Assembly (NCBI GenBank): GCA_024686135.1
Contig: JAIBDQ010000002.1
Location: 17,733 to 81,732, forward strand
DNA: 64,000 bases
Source: Halobacteriovorax sp.
GTDB taxonomy: Bacteria > Bdellovibrionota > Bacteriovoracia > Bacteriovoracales > Bacteriovoracaceae
Direction: 5' to 3'
Below, piece after piece: positions 29,320 through 39,601 of this stretch. Numbering within the stretch: position 1 is the first letter of the stretch; every line of letters starts with the position of its first letter. The notes below the pieces were generated by a model. It did no database searches and was not told where the DNA came from. It was given only the letters and a program-made list of their open reading frames with translations. The position numbers and the translations under genes are program-made.

Positions 29320-30150
29320 TTAGATCAACTTAAGCGCACTATTCATTGAACTATTAGTCTGAGCAAGTACTGATGTATTAGCTTCAGAGAGTATTCTTTG
29401 CTTAGCGAGGCTTGCTGACTCTACGGCAATATCAGCATCTCTAATTCTTGAGTTAGCAGCTGACAGGTTTTCCGTTTGAACTTCTAAGTTGCTCATAGTT
29501 ACTTGTAATCGGTTCTGGATTGCACCTAACTGGGCACGGTTTCCGTTTACAATATTAAGAGCGTTATCAATTCTTTCTAAATTTCCTCTTGCGTCGTCTT
29601 TAGTCGCAACATTAATTCCAGAAACACCCAAAGCGTCCAGACTTACATTTCCCTCTTCAGGTCTATACGTAATCCTATCTGCAACTTCGTCATTTCCGAT
29701 ACCAACTTGAAGATCAACCTGACCACCCTCACCAGATAGTAATTTTCTTCCATTAAATTCTGTTGATTTTGCGATTCTATCAATCTCTGTTGCCAGTTCT
29801 TGAGCTTCTAAATCGCTAAACTTTCTTTCGTCTGCCCCAACTGTATCTGAAGCCGACTGGATTGAAAGTTCTCTTAGTCTAATAAGTAGGTTTGAAACCT
29901 CGTTCATTCCACCTTCGGCAGTTTGAACTAATGATATACCGTCGTTAGCATTTCTCGTGGCCTGATTACCAGATCTAATCTGAGATCGTAATTTCTCAGA
30001 AATTGCTAAGCCGGCTGCATCGTCAGAAGCTGAATTAATTCTGCTGCCTGAAGATAATCTTTGTAATGTTTTAAATTCATCTCTTTTAATTTTTTGTAAA
30101 CTGTTTGTAGCTTGAATTGAAGGTACATTCGTTCTAATTCGTAATCCCAT
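29320..30150 (-). CDS. fliC: Flagellin (tandem paralogue)
   Basis: GLRIRTNVPSIQATNSLQKIKRDEFKTLQRLSSGSRINSASDDAAGLAISEKLRSQIRS..., C-terminal TSVLAQTNSSMNSALKLI. Confidence 0.96.
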   Translation of the reverse strand: MGLRIRTNVPSIQATNSLQKIKRDEFKTLQRLSSGSRINSASDDAAGLAISEKLRSQIRSGNQATRNANDGISLVQTAEGGMNEVSNLLIRLRELSIQSASDTVGADERKFSDLEAQELATEIDRIAKSTEFNGRKLLSGEGGQVDLQVGIGNDEVADRITYRPEEGNVSLDALGVSGINVATKDDARGNLERIDNALNIVNGNRAQLGAIQNRLQVTMSNLEVQTENLSAANSRIRDADIAVESASLAKQRILSEANTSVLAQTNSSMNSALKLI

Positions 30151-30257
30151 GTTTAATCTCCTCGAAACATATACTTCCTCCTTAAAATGAAAAGTTTAGA
30201 CAACCTTGTCAGAACCCATAATTAACAAGCACTCCCACAGTGCTGCTTACATAACCT

Positions 30258-30284
30258 GTATCGGGGTCGGGTATTAATACTTGA
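30258..30284 (-). promoter_or_regulatory. Candidate sigma28-type promoter for flagellin 29320..30150
   Basis: Minus strand TCAAGTAT (30284-30277), N11, CCCGATAC (30265-30258); 6/8 matches to each of TAAAGTTT and GCCGATAA. Confidence 0.5.
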
Positions 30285-30336
30285 GTAAATTTTCAATAAA
30301 TTCAGGTATTTATACCCGAGTTAATTTGTCGGGTAC
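30267..30336. repeat. Imperfect direct repeats (about 24 bp, 35 bp period) with nested palindromes upstream of flagellin
   Basis: 30269-30292 GGGTATTAATACTTGAGTAAATTT versus 30304-30327 AGGTATTTATACCCGAGTTAATTT; third partial copy TGTCGGGTAC after it. Confidence 0.75.
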
Positions 30337-30353
30337 TATATAGATGTTTGAAA

Positions 30354-30815
30354 TTATACGAGAGATTTAATTTTTTCGATTATATTTGTAGTAGAAAAAC
30401 CGTCCTTAAAAGGTAGGCTTTTTACAATTCCACCGTTTTTTTGAACAAATTCATGGCCAATAATTTGCTCAACGGCCCAGTCTCCACCTTTAACAAGGTA
30501 ACTAGGATCAACTTTTTTAATTAATTCAATTGGAGTTTCATCTGTAAAAAGCTCAACAAAATCTACGGCCTTCAGGTTCTCAAGAATAAACTTTCTCTCT
30601 TGCTCATCATTAATAGGTCTTTCTTCGCCTTTTAATCTCTTAACGCTTGAGTCAGAGTTTAATCCAATAAAAAGAAGATCCCCCAAAGCTTTTGCATCAT
30701 TCAAATAAGCAATATGACCAGAGTGAAGTATATCGAAGCAACCATTTGTGAAAACAATCTTCTTATCTTTATTATTCCGTAAGAATAATTCTGCCTTTTT
30801 ACTAAGGTGAAACAT
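30354..30815 (-). CDS. rfaE2: D-glycero-beta-D-manno-heptose 1-phosphate adenylyltransferase (RfaE2/HldE C-terminal type)
   Basis: KIVFTNGCFDILHSGHIAYLNDAKALGDLLFIGLNSDSSVKRLKGEERPI; SYLVKGGDW; KDGFSTTNIIEKI. Confidence 0.93.
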   Translation of the reverse strand: MFHLSKKAELFLRNNKDKKIVFTNGCFDILHSGHIAYLNDAKALGDLLFIGLNSDSSVKRLKGEERPINDEQERKFILENLKAVDFVELFTDETPIELIKKVDPSYLVKGGDWAVEQIIGHEFVQKNGGIVKSLPFKDGFSTTNIIEKIKSLV

Positions 30816-31494
30816 CTTCTACTACTTTGGTATCACTTAACTTACCTTGGAAATCAAAAACCAGGGGCATAAAGATAGTTATAAATGAAAGCAGAGTTAC
30901 AACAGACCTAATAAGAGTTTGATCTATAGTAACCTTTGAAGAGGTCGTTGACTTAAGTCTCAACGAAAAGATCCTCTTTCCTGGACTGGCCACTAAATCA
31001 AAAATCGTAAAATAAAATAAAAATATAAACGAGAAAAAGATAGCTTGCTCAATCCAAGTAAACTCTAGAAACTGAACAATATTGCTTAATCCCGATAATT
31101 TTAAAAAAGCTGCATTTATCAATAACTGTGAACCTAATATTATAAACAGATCAAAAACAAAGCTCGTTCCTTGTAGTCCTAGTCTTGCTGGGATTTCCTT
31201 TGGTGCAGATTTTTTAGTCTGTATCCTCTCCTCAGTCTTAACCCTTACTTGATCTTGATTAGGAGAAGGTAAATCAATTGTGGGGATATCACGCATTTTC
31301 TCGATTCTTTGTTTTCTTTCGAGACGTTCTCTTGATTGAGGACGAGGAATGCTTTTAGATTTAGATTCTATTTTATTTTCTTGATGAAAACCAAGACCCT
31401 TAGTAACAGGCTTAAAGTCTAAGCTATCAATATCAAAATCCATCGCTGGATGATTGATTGCCTTAGGTCTTCTTTGTGGTGTGATTTCTTGCAT
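30802..31494 (-). CDS. RDD family membrane protein
   Basis: LGLQGTSFVFDLFIILGSQ, FDLVASPGKRIFSLRLKS; start placed at ATG 31494 (MQEITPQRRP) after GGGGG. Confidence 0.75.
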   Translation of the reverse strand: MQEITPQRRPKAINHPAMDFDIDSLDFKPVTKGLGFHQENKIESKSKSIPRPQSRERLERKQRIEKMRDIPTIDLPSPNQDQVRVKTEERIQTKKSAPKEIPARLGLQGTSFVFDLFIILGSQLLINAAFLKLSGLSNIVQFLEFTWIEQAIFFSFIFLFYFTIFDLVASPGKRIFSLRLKSTTSSKVTIDQTLIRSVVTLLSFITIFMPLVFDFQGKLSDTKVVEDVSP

Positions 31495-31536
31495 ATATCC
31501 CCCGAGACAATAGAATCTCACAATTGAATCAAGGCA

Positions 31537-32223
31537 TCAAATTTTTGAAAGGACCCATCCGGACGCCACGCACAATGCCGTAGGGGCACGCAAAATTGAA
31601 GTACTTAATTGTACAATCTCTATCCCTTTGAATTTCGACTTTAACATCTCTAAATCTTTTTCGGAAAACCCCCCTTCTGGTCCAATCACAATCAGATATT
31701 CAGAGTCTTTTTCTAATTTCTCATTTACGTCGATAAAGGATGAGTTTAAATGAAACAAAAATGTCTTTTGATAATCAACGCCTATTTCAATATTTTTCTC
31801 AAGTTTCTTTATATTAGGTAAATATGGATTATTCGATTGAACCAACGAAGCTCTTAAGATTTTCAAACACCTTTGCTCATCAATTTTTTTATTCTGACAA
31901 TATTCAGATTCAAATAGATAAATATTCCTAATACCGATTTCTCCGCAAAACCTAAGGCAATCGTTAAAAGCATCTCTCTTTGGGGGAGATATTAATAAAT
32001 CAATTTTGAATCTTCTTTTTTCTGACTCAACTTTACCTGTACTAAGAAAGAGTTTTCTTTTTTCGACAGATTGAACAATTGTTATACGCCTATCACCTTT
32101 TCCATTTAAAAGTAGTACTTGATCATTAGGCTTAACTCTCAAAGAAGAATTAAGGTGGACAAAAGCTTCACCACTTATCTCAATAACTTCTCCTTCTATA
32201 TCTTCTAAAAAACAGGCTATCAT
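31537..32223 (-). CDS. rsmE: 16S rRNA (uracil1498-N3)-methyltransferase
   Basis: YLIVIGPEGGFSEKDLEMLKS, LSTSILRAPTALCVASGWV. Confidence 0.92.
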   Translation of the reverse strand: MIACFLEDIEGEVIEISGEAFVHLNSSLRVKPNDQVLLLNGKGDRRITIVQSVEKRKLFLSTGKVESEKRRFKIDLLISPPKRDAFNDCLRFCGEIGIRNIYLFESEYCQNKKIDEQRCLKILRASLVQSNNPYLPNIKKLEKNIEIGVDYQKTFLFHLNSSFIDVNEKLEKDSEYLIVIGPEGGFSEKDLEMLKSKFKGIEIVQLSTSILRAPTALCVASGWVLSKI

Positions 32224-33170
32224 ATTTTCTTAAATGTTAGCGCCATCCATTCACCTTCCGATTTCTCAGAAACTAATTTAAAGGCTGGTTCATACTTATT
32301 CATTATTGTATTTTTTTGCTCATTCAAAATCCCTGAAATAATTAAATACCTCCCTTGCTTAACAGATTCTGAAATTGTTTCATACTCTTCTAGAAGCACT
32401 GGTTCTAGAATGTTTGCAAAAACCAAGTCATATTCATTTTTTAAAGTGAAATCTTTCCTTACAAAGTAATTTGATTGATCATCTTTATTTGGGAAATTTA
32501 ATTCAGAGTTATTCTTATTATTTTCAATTGCTCTTTCATCTATATCTACAAAGTCCACGGGACCTAAAAAGGTTTTCTGATAAGAGATTCCAAGGATTCC
32601 AGACCCTGATCCAAAATCTAAGCAGTTTAAAAGGTTTTCATTCCCACCTTTAAGTTCCAAAAGGGATAACATACATTGCCTAGTTGTCTCATGAGTTCCT
32701 GTTCCAAAACCCATTCCTGGATTGATGATTATTTTCTCTCGATCTCCACCAATCTCACTATCTTTATCCCAAACAGGTAATACTACAAAACTATCTAGCA
32801 AAATTGGTTCATAATGCTGCTTCCAAGACTCATTCCAGTCCTCTTCTTCATGTTCACTGAGTTCTGCTGAATAATGACTCTTAATCAAATACTCACGAAA
32901 TGCTTGGGCATGTGGTTTAGATTCAGAGCTAGAAAAATAAAACTTAAGCTTCTTACTTGCTTTTGTTTCAAGTCTTTCCATAAGCTCTTCAGTTAGATCG
33001 CCACCACAAAAAGCATCTTCACCTAGGATTTCATCGACTTGCTCTTCATTTAGTGAAAACTCTTCGTAGCCATCACTTTTGAATTCCTCTTGAGAGACAT
33101 TAATGATCTTTTGTATATCTAATGATTCATTTTGATCTAAGGTAACTATATAATATTTTTTACTAGTCAT
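32220..33170 (-). CDS. prmA: Ribosomal protein L11 methyltransferase
   Basis: IINPGMGFGTGTHETTRQCMLSLLE, CLDFGSGSGILGISYQK, VFANILEPVL. Confidence 0.92.
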   Translation of the reverse strand: MTSKKYYIVTLDQNESLDIQKIINVSQEEFKSDGYEEFSLNEEQVDEILGEDAFCGGDLTEELMERLETKASKKLKFYFSSSESKPHAQAFREYLIKSHYSAELSEHEEEDWNESWKQHYEPILLDSFVVLPVWDKDSEIGGDREKIIINPGMGFGTGTHETTRQCMLSLLELKGGNENLLNCLDFGSGSGILGISYQKTFLGPVDFVDIDERAIENNKNNSELNFPNKDDQSNYFVRKDFTLKNEYDLVFANILEPVLLEEYETISESVKQGRYLIISGILNEQKNTIMNKYEPAFKLVSEKSEGEWMALTFKKI

Positions 33171-34671
33171 TTCCTTTACATACCAGCTTTAAGTCCCGTA
33201 ATCCAAGGAAACCTCCGTTAGGGAATATTTTTACTCCTTTTACACAGTCTCTTTTTATCCAAGTTATATTTGGATGCCACATACCTAAGTAGGCGAAATC
33301 ATTCTCTGCCATAATTTGGGCCTTCTTATAAAGAGTATTTCGTTCCTCTTCATCTAGTTTTGAGGCAGCAAAGTTTAAAATCTTATCGAACTCATTATTA
33401 ATATAGTGGCCTCTATTTGCACCTTTGGGGGGCACGCTATCGCTATGCCAAATAAACTTCATCATGTCGGGCCCTGTAAATCCTATCCATTGACCCATTA
33501 TCAAATCGAAATTACCCTTCTTAACATTCTTCATAAATGTTCCCCATTCCTGGACTGACACCTTAATGTCAAAACCAAATTCAGTTAAAGAGTCTTTGAT
33601 AAGGTTCACAATTTCGATAGTTGCTTTATTATTGGAAACACGCCAATTAAGAGACACCTGCTTTTTTTCAAAAAACCATTTTCCCTTTATCTTTTCATAA
33701 CCAGCTTCCTTCAATAGTGAGGTAGCCTCCGTTTCGTTAAATCTCATTTTTTGAGATTCTATGAAAAACTTTCCAAAGGAAGGTGAAAAAAGACCACTGG
33801 AAAGAACAGCTGTATTGTGAAGTTTATATTTTAACAACTCTCTCCTTGGAATAAGTTTGGAGATGGCCTTTCGAATATTATACTTAGATAGATGTTCGTT
33901 TTTATGATTAAAACTTATGTATTTATAATTAGTACCTGGAATCTCTAGGAATTCATAATCCTTAGTGTTTTCTTTTAGCCATTTATATTTCCTAGGAGAA
34001 ATGCCTCCTAGTGACAAATGTAATTCCTTATTAACAATTTTAAGCGCAAGTGTTGTCTCATCTTTAACAACCTTAAAACTTAACAGTGGCTTTTTTTTAT
34101 TAAACACAGGCTTCAAAACTACCTTCAAAGCGGTTTTTTCTTGAATGCGATAGTCTCCGCAGCCTATTACCCGCCCATCATTAGATTTTTTTAAAATCTT
34201 TAGCAGGGTCAGGTTATTTAAATTCTCTATACTAAATTTTTTAAACTTTATATTGAGTATAAAATCACTCAAAAGTTCAATTCTTTCAATATTCTGAAAT
34301 GCTCTTGCATGATTAGATTTGTTATTTTCAGAAACAAAGTACTCATAAGAAAACTTAATATCTTGAGCGGTAACCTTACTCCCGTCCCAAAACTTCAAAC
34401 TATCCTTAAGTTCGAATTGAACTTGATGTTCACCTGTCGATTTGATCTGCTCTACAAACACTTTGCACGCATCACAAATGGCTGTCATTTTCTCATCGAA
34501 ATCTATTAATGAAAGATGGGTTATCCTATTTATATTCTGAGAATTAGCATCAGTAGCATAAAGAGGGTTAAGATTTAGAGGTACTGATGTAATACCAACT
34601 CGAACTTCGGCAGCTAATAGGCACCCGCAGGTAAGTAATAAAATAACCCCATAAAAAAAACGATAACTCAT
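33163..34671 (-). CDS. ABC transporter substrate-binding protein, family 5 (peptide/nickel type)
   Basis: LKFWDGSKVTAQDIKFSYEYF, FNHKNEHLSKYNIRKAISKLIPR, signal peptide; start at MSYRFFYGV preferred over the 34701 ORF start. Confidence 0.85.
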   Translation of the reverse strand: MSYRFFYGVILLLTCGCLLAAEVRVGITSVPLNLNPLYATDANSQNINRITHLSLIDFDEKMTAICDACKVFVEQIKSTGEHQVQFELKDSLKFWDGSKVTAQDIKFSYEYFVSENNKSNHARAFQNIERIELLSDFILNIKFKKFSIENLNNLTLLKILKKSNDGRVIGCGDYRIQEKTALKVVLKPVFNKKKPLLSFKVVKDETTLALKIVNKELHLSLGGISPRKYKWLKENTKDYEFLEIPGTNYKYISFNHKNEHLSKYNIRKAISKLIPRRELLKYKLHNTAVLSSGLFSPSFGKFFIESQKMRFNETEATSLLKEAGYEKIKGKWFFEKKQVSLNWRVSNNKATIEIVNLIKDSLTEFGFDIKVSVQEWGTFMKNVKKGNFDLIMGQWIGFTGPDMMKFIWHSDSVPPKGANRGHYINNEFDKILNFAASKLDEEERNTLYKKAQIMAENDFAYLGMWHPNITWIKRDCVKGVKIFPNGGFLGLRDLKLVCKGND

Positions 34672-34721
34672 AGCAAAATCTACTCCATATACTATGAACA
34701 TTATCTCTATCTTTCTATAAT

Positions 34722-36290
34722 GTGAAAATGTTTAAGTTTTTCCCAATGGGTGGGGTTGGCTACATCGGCGGTAATATATCATACCTAGAGCTAGATGGAG
34801 CCTCTTACATTATAGATACAGGTATACTTTTTCCAAGGGAAGAGTCTCTAGGAATTAACTATCTTTATCCTAGTTTAGATATTCTCGATGAAAGGGAGTT
34901 TATCAAGCCAGATTTTCTACTTCTTACTCACGCACATGAAGATCATATAGGTGGAATAAAGCACCTCCTTAAGAAATTCCCCCAGATAAAAGTCATATGT
35001 AGTCCCTATACTCGATTGTTTATAGAAAAAAAATTTCCTGATTTTTCAAATGAACTTATAGATTTCAAAGATCACAACAAAGAAGGACTAAGTTTTTTCA
35101 ATTTGCGCCACTCAATCCCTGGTGTTTATGGCTTTCACTACTATTCGAAAAAGAAGGATTATGGGGTTTTCTTTTGCACTGATTTTAGGTTTGACCCAGA
35201 CGAAAAAGATTCTAACTATTTGAACTTTAATCTTCTGGAAAAATATTCAAAACTTGGAAAAAAGAAATTCTCCTTTGTCGACAGTACCAACATTTGCTCT
35301 AGGGGCAACAAAGGTCTTTATGAAAAAGATCTCTTTGAGAATTTAAAAAACGAATTTAAAAACGCCAAAAAGAATATATACCTAACCACCTTTCCTTCGA
35401 ACACAATGAGACTATCAAGTATAATTAAGGCAGCAAACGAGCTAAATAAATCAATTAAGCTTTGTGGTTATTCCGTAGAGTTTGGTTATGAACTAGGAAG
35501 AAAAGCGGGACTTATAGATAAGATCAAGAACGAAGGTGAGGGGAAAAGTAGCTCTATAACAATACTCTCTGGCAGCCAAGGAGATTTAAGGGGTGCCTTT
35601 AGAAGAGTGTTCTCGGGTAACGATAAAAAAGTTAAACCAAAGCCTGGTGATTATTTAATGTATTCCAGCAAGATCATCCCTGGGAATGAAAAATCAGTAG
35701 GAGAAATGTTCAATAAAGCTTCATTACTTGGCTTAAAGATTAACAAAGGCCATGATCCAATAATCCATGCCTCTGGCCATGCATATCCATTTGAGATATC
35801 GTCCATAGTAAATACGTTAAACCCAACAGACATTATTCCTATTCATCTTGAGAGTTGTTTTTTTCAAGATTTTTTGTCTTTGGCCGAAAATCAGAAATTC
35901 CCTGGTGAAGTCCACTGCTTAGATAACTTCAAAGGTATAATTTATACATCATCTGAAAAAATTAAGTACATCGAACACGATACGCCAGATTTGAGACTCT
36001 TTGTTCATGGAAATGAGGAAGTTTCAAAAGGTGTTATTAACGACAGAAGAAGACTTGGAAACTCTGGTGTTCTATTCGTCTCCTTAAAAAGAGAGGACCT
36101 AAGTTCCTTAAAGATAAAATGCTATGGCCTACCTGACTTCGATCAAACCAAATTTGAGAAGGAGTTGTTAAAGCTGTTAAAAGCTGAGTGGAATAATCCA
36201 GAGTGCGAAGAGGCCTTAAGAGTGGGTCTTCGACACTACCTAAGTAAAACTATCGGTTATAAGCCCCTTGCATTCATCCACTTGCTTTAA
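34722..36290 (+). CDS. RNase J-like metallo-beta-lactamase fold hydrolase
   Basis: GGVGYIGGNISYLELDGASYIIDTGILFP, LLTHAHEDHIGGI, SGSQGDLRGAFRR, HASGHAYPFEI. Confidence 0.82.
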   Translation: MKMFKFFPMGGVGYIGGNISYLELDGASYIIDTGILFPREESLGINYLYPSLDILDEREFIKPDFLLLTHAHEDHIGGIKHLLKKFPQIKVICSPYTRLFIEKKFPDFSNELIDFKDHNKEGLSFFNLRHSIPGVYGFHYYSKKKDYGVFFCTDFRFDPDEKDSNYLNFNLLEKYSKLGKKKFSFVDSTNICSRGNKGLYEKDLFENLKNEFKNAKKNIYLTTFPSNTMRLSSIIKAANELNKSIKLCGYSVEFGYELGRKAGLIDKIKNEGEGKSSSITILSGSQGDLRGAFRRVFSGNDKKVKPKPGDYLMYSSKIIPGNEKSVGEMFNKASLLGLKINKGHDPIIHASGHAYPFEISSIVNTLNPTDIIPIHLESCFFQDFLSLAENQKFPGEVHCLDNFKGIIYTSSEKIKYIEHDTPDLRLFVHGNEEVSKGVINDRRRLGNSGVLFVSLKREDLSSLKIKCYGLPDFDQTKFEKELLKLLKAEWNNPECEEALRVGLRHYLSKTIGYKPLAFIHLL

Positions 36291-36319
36291 AAAATTAAAA
36301 ATTAATCCGAAAAGAATTT

Positions 36320-36862
36320 ATGCACAATACTGAACAGATATATTTTTTAGCACTACTAGGCATCGCATTCTTACTCATTGGTATACTCAGTGGCATTGTG
36401 GTTTATTTATTACTTAAATCCAGAGATAAAACAAGCTCTAGTGATAAAGAGAGTATTAGCGAAGAAAATCTATCAAAGCTAGAGTTTGAAGGCCTTCAAA
36501 ACTGCCATTTTCATGAGAAAGAACCTGGAAAAGGTAGCTGCTGCATGTGTGAAAAGAGTTGCTGCGAGACCTGCCTCAAGGAATATGATGGACTTACATT
36601 TTGCCCCGAACACTTAAGAACATTTAGTGAAAATAAGTGGACAGATATCACGAACGTAAAAACAACTCCTAATAACCCTGAAGCTGCTATTTATATCTAT
36701 GAATTTAAAAAAGAATTATGGAAAAGTGATAATATTCCAACTTACATTATGACTCACTATAAAATTAACATCGACGGTGATCATATTGAATCCTATGTAA
36801 TGTTATATGTTAGGTCACAAGATGAAGAAATGTTGAGGGATAAAATTAATCAGATAAATTAA
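36320..36862 (+). CDS. Membrane-anchored B-box-type zinc finger protein
   Basis: N-terminal TM; CHFHEKEPGKGSCCMCEKSCCETCLKEYDGLTFCPEH. Confidence 0.65.
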   Translation: MHNTEQIYFLALLGIAFLLIGILSGIVVYLLLKSRDKTSSSDKESISEENLSKLEFEGLQNCHFHEKEPGKGSCCMCEKSCCETCLKEYDGLTFCPEHLRTFSENKWTDITNVKTTPNNPEAAIYIYEFKKELWKSDNIPTYIMTHYKINIDGDHIESYVMLYVRSQDEEMLRDKINQIN

Positions 36863-36896
36863 GGAGCGACCACCTACGGTCGCTCCTGTATTTTTT
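36863..36896. terminator. Bidirectional terminator between B-box protein gene and ftsZ
   Basis: GGAGCGACC-ACCTAC-GGTCGCTCC followed by TGTATTTTTT, between convergent genes. Confidence 0.85.
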
Positions 36897-38277
36897 ATAC
36901 TCTTGGTGTTGGTTCTGGCTTTGGACGACTGTTACTCTCTTCGTCTCTTCTTAAGTAAGAAGGAGTATCTAGTTCTTCTTCATCAAAGTTAATAAAGCCA
37001 AGTTTCTCAGCAATAGATCTTGCTCTTCCACTTCCTTTATTAGCATCAAAAGATTCTCTACCATTATTTTGATTATTATTTTCATTTTTACTGGCTTCGT
37101 ATCTAGTCGCTGCTTCTTTAATAGAACGAACTAATGTCGAATCTTCTTCTGTCGAAGTCGCTTCCATTTTAGTGGCTGAGACTTCTTCAGTTTCCATCGT
37201 CACTTGAGGCTCTACGGTCTCTTTTGTCTTCGTTTCAATAACTGGACCCGTTGATTGTTCCCTTTCAACCGGCATATCCATTGCTCTATGTTTTGTAAGA
37301 ACTCTCTCTTGTCCGCCTAACCCAGTTGCGATAACGGTTACTTTAATATCATCTTCCATTGTGTCATCGATAACAGTTCCAAAGATAATTTCAGCGTCAT
37401 CATCAGCCGCTTCCATGATTAGCGTTACTGCCTCATTTGTTTCATGCATGGTGAGAGAATCACTACCTGTAATATTGATAATAATACCCGTTGCACCATC
37501 AATCGAAATGTCTTCCAGAAGAGGAGAGCTAATAGCTTCTGTTGCTGCCTTGATTGCTCTATCAGGACCTGAACATAATCCAGTTCCCATAAGAGAAAGA
37601 CCTTTATTACCCATCACGGTACTTACATCTGCAAAGTCAGCATTAATATGACCTGTATTATTAATAAGATCAGAAATACCTCTAACCGCATTTAATAAAA
37701 CCTCATCAGCTTTTTTAAACGTATCCACAAGTGAAAGACTGTCACCGGCGATATAAAGTAACCTTTGATTTGGTATGGTAATCAATGAATCAACACTTTC
37801 CTCTAGAACTTGTATTCCAGACTCAGCTTGTCTAAATCTTTTCTTACCTTCGAACAAGAAAGGCTTAGTTACAACACCAACAGTAAGAGCGCCAAGCTCT
37901 TTAGCCAATTTTGCTATTACAGGTGCGGCACCTGTACCTGTTCCACCGCCCATTCCGGCAGTAATGAAAACCATATCGGCTCCTTCAAGAACCTCTGATA
38001 GTTTTTCATACTCATCTAACGCAGCCTTTCTGCCAACTTCTGGATTAGCACCTGCTCCCAAACCTTTGGTCACATCGGCTCCAAGTTGAACTTTTGTTGG
38101 CGCTAAACTTGCGTTTAATGATTGAGAGTCAGTATTAGCAACGATGTACTCCACCCCGCTTAACCCTGCTTTAATCATCGTATTTACAGCGTTACTTCCG
38201 CCGCCGCCGACACCAACGACTCTAATTTTAGCACCTTGCTGCATTTCTACTCCTTCATTACTAGTTATTTCAAACAT
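36895..38277 (-). CDS. ftsZ: Cell division protein FtsZ
   Basis: [35 protein letters not shown]-terminal [13 protein letters not shown]. Confidence 0.98.
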   Translation of the reverse strand: MFEITSNEGVEMQQGAKIRVVGVGGGGSNAVNTMIKAGLSGVEYIVANTDSQSLNASLAPTKVQLGADVTKGLGAGANPEVGRKAALDEYEKLSEVLEGADMVFITAGMGGGTGTGAAPVIAKLAKELGALTVGVVTKPFLFEGKKRFRQAESGIQVLEESVDSLITIPNQRLLYIAGDSLSLVDTFKKADEVLLNAVRGISDLINNTGHINADFADVSTVMGNKGLSLMGTGLCSGPDRAIKAATEAISSPLLEDISIDGATGIIINITGSDSLTMHETNEAVTLIMEAADDDAEIIFGTVIDDTMEDDIKVTVIATGLGGQERVLTKHRAMDMPVEREQSTGPVIETKTKETVEPQVTMETEEVSATKMEATSTEEDSTLVRSIKEAATRYEASKNENNNQNNGRESFDANKGSGRARSIAEKLGFINFDEEELDTPSYLRRDEESNSRPKPEPTPRV

Positions 38278-38289
38278 AAGGACCCCTTA

Positions 38290-39522
38290 TTAAAAAATTT
38301 CTTTAAATACTGTTTTTAACGAATCACTAAATTTACCTATTAAATCGACACTCTCTTGCTGAATGGGAGTATCAACACCTTCATTACTTCTACTTGCTTC
38401 GATTAATAATCCAAGCACTGTAGAAAACTTAGGATTTTGCATTATATTTGTCATTCCACCAAAGGGCTTAGGATAACCAATCTTAGTTGGATGCTCTAGA
38501 GTGTATTCACCTAACTCTGGTAGACCTTTTATAAGTGCCCCACCGCCAGTTAATACAACACCGCCTGTAATCTCATTCTTAAGATCCTTATCGGCGATAA
38601 TATTTTTAATAAAATTAAACAGCTCTTCTCCACGTGCCCCCAAAACATCGGCTACGTGACCTAAGGGAACCTCTCTACTTGGTGTTCCTGATATTCCATT
38701 AACTGTAATATGTGCTGATTGATTTAATTGTTCTGCTAAAACACAACCGTGATTTATCTTAATTCTTTCAGCTTCAACATGAGGAACCTTTAAGGCCACC
38801 GCCAAATCATTTGTAAAATGATTCCCACCAACAGGAATGATTTGGGAATGTATCAGACTTCCATTTTTCCAGATTGCAATATCGGTAGTACCACCACCTA
38901 TATCAACTAGGACAACACCCAAGTCTTTTTCTTCAGAGCTTAATACAGACTCAGAAGATGCTATCGGCTGAAGGATTACATTTTCTGCAATCACTCCTGT
39001 CTGCTCTACGCATTTTACTAAGTTTTGAATTAAAGAAACTGTGCCGGTAACAATATGAACATGAGCCTCAAGTCTTACTCCGCACATCCCAAGAGGATTT
39101 TTAATCCCACCCGTATTATCCACTCTAAACTCTTGCGGAATAACATGAAGAATTTCACGATCTGATGGGATAACAACTGCCTTCGCCGCTTCTAAAACTC
39201 TATCAATATCTTCTTCTGTTATTTCTTGCCCTTTGATTGCAACGACACCAGAGCTATTAAAACTATAAACATGGCTTCCGGCGATTCCGATCGCTGCTGA
39301 AGTTATATCTACCCCTGCCATTAATCTTGCTTCTTCAAGTGAGCACTGAATTGATTTTACAGTTTTATCAATATTAACCACTGAACCTTTCTTAAGGCCG
39401 TGAGAGGGGTGTGTTCCGATACCAATAATTTCTAGTTCACCACTTGCTGTTTTAGATCCAACAATTGTACAAACTTTTGTGGTACCAACATCTAGACCAA
39501 CTATGATACTTTTTTCGTTCAT
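38290..39522 (-). CDS. ftsA: Cell division protein FtsA
   Basis: IIVGLDVGTTKVCTIVG, VLVDIGGGTTDIAIWKNGSL, GVVLTGGGALIKGLPEL. Confidence 0.97.
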   Translation of the reverse strand: MNEKSIIVGLDVGTTKVCTIVGSKTASGELEIIGIGTHPSHGLKKGSVVNIDKTVKSIQCSLEEARLMAGVDITSAAIGIAGSHVYSFNSSGVVAIKGQEITEEDIDRVLEAAKAVVIPSDREILHVIPQEFRVDNTGGIKNPLGMCGVRLEAHVHIVTGTVSLIQNLVKCVEQTGVIAENVILQPIASSESVLSSEEKDLGVVLVDIGGGTTDIAIWKNGSLIHSQIIPVGGNHFTNDLAVALKVPHVEAERIKINHGCVLAEQLNQSAHITVNGISGTPSREVPLGHVADVLGARGEELFNFIKNIIADKDLKNEITGGVVLTGGGALIKGLPELGEYTLEHPTKIGYPKPFGGMTNIMQNPKFSTVLGLLIEASRSNEGVDTPIQQESVDLIGKFSDSLKTVFKEIF

Positions 39523-39601
39523 GAGAATCCTTTCTCAGTTCAAACAGAATCCATTCTGTATATACAGTACCCTATTAAAATTATAAGGCACCACAAAAAT
39601 T

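Noticed and set aside
37361-38089. Plus-strand ORFs of 96, 104 and 62 aa opposite ftsZ
   Set aside because: Antisense shadow ORFs of strongly conserved ftsZ codons; no independent coding evidence.
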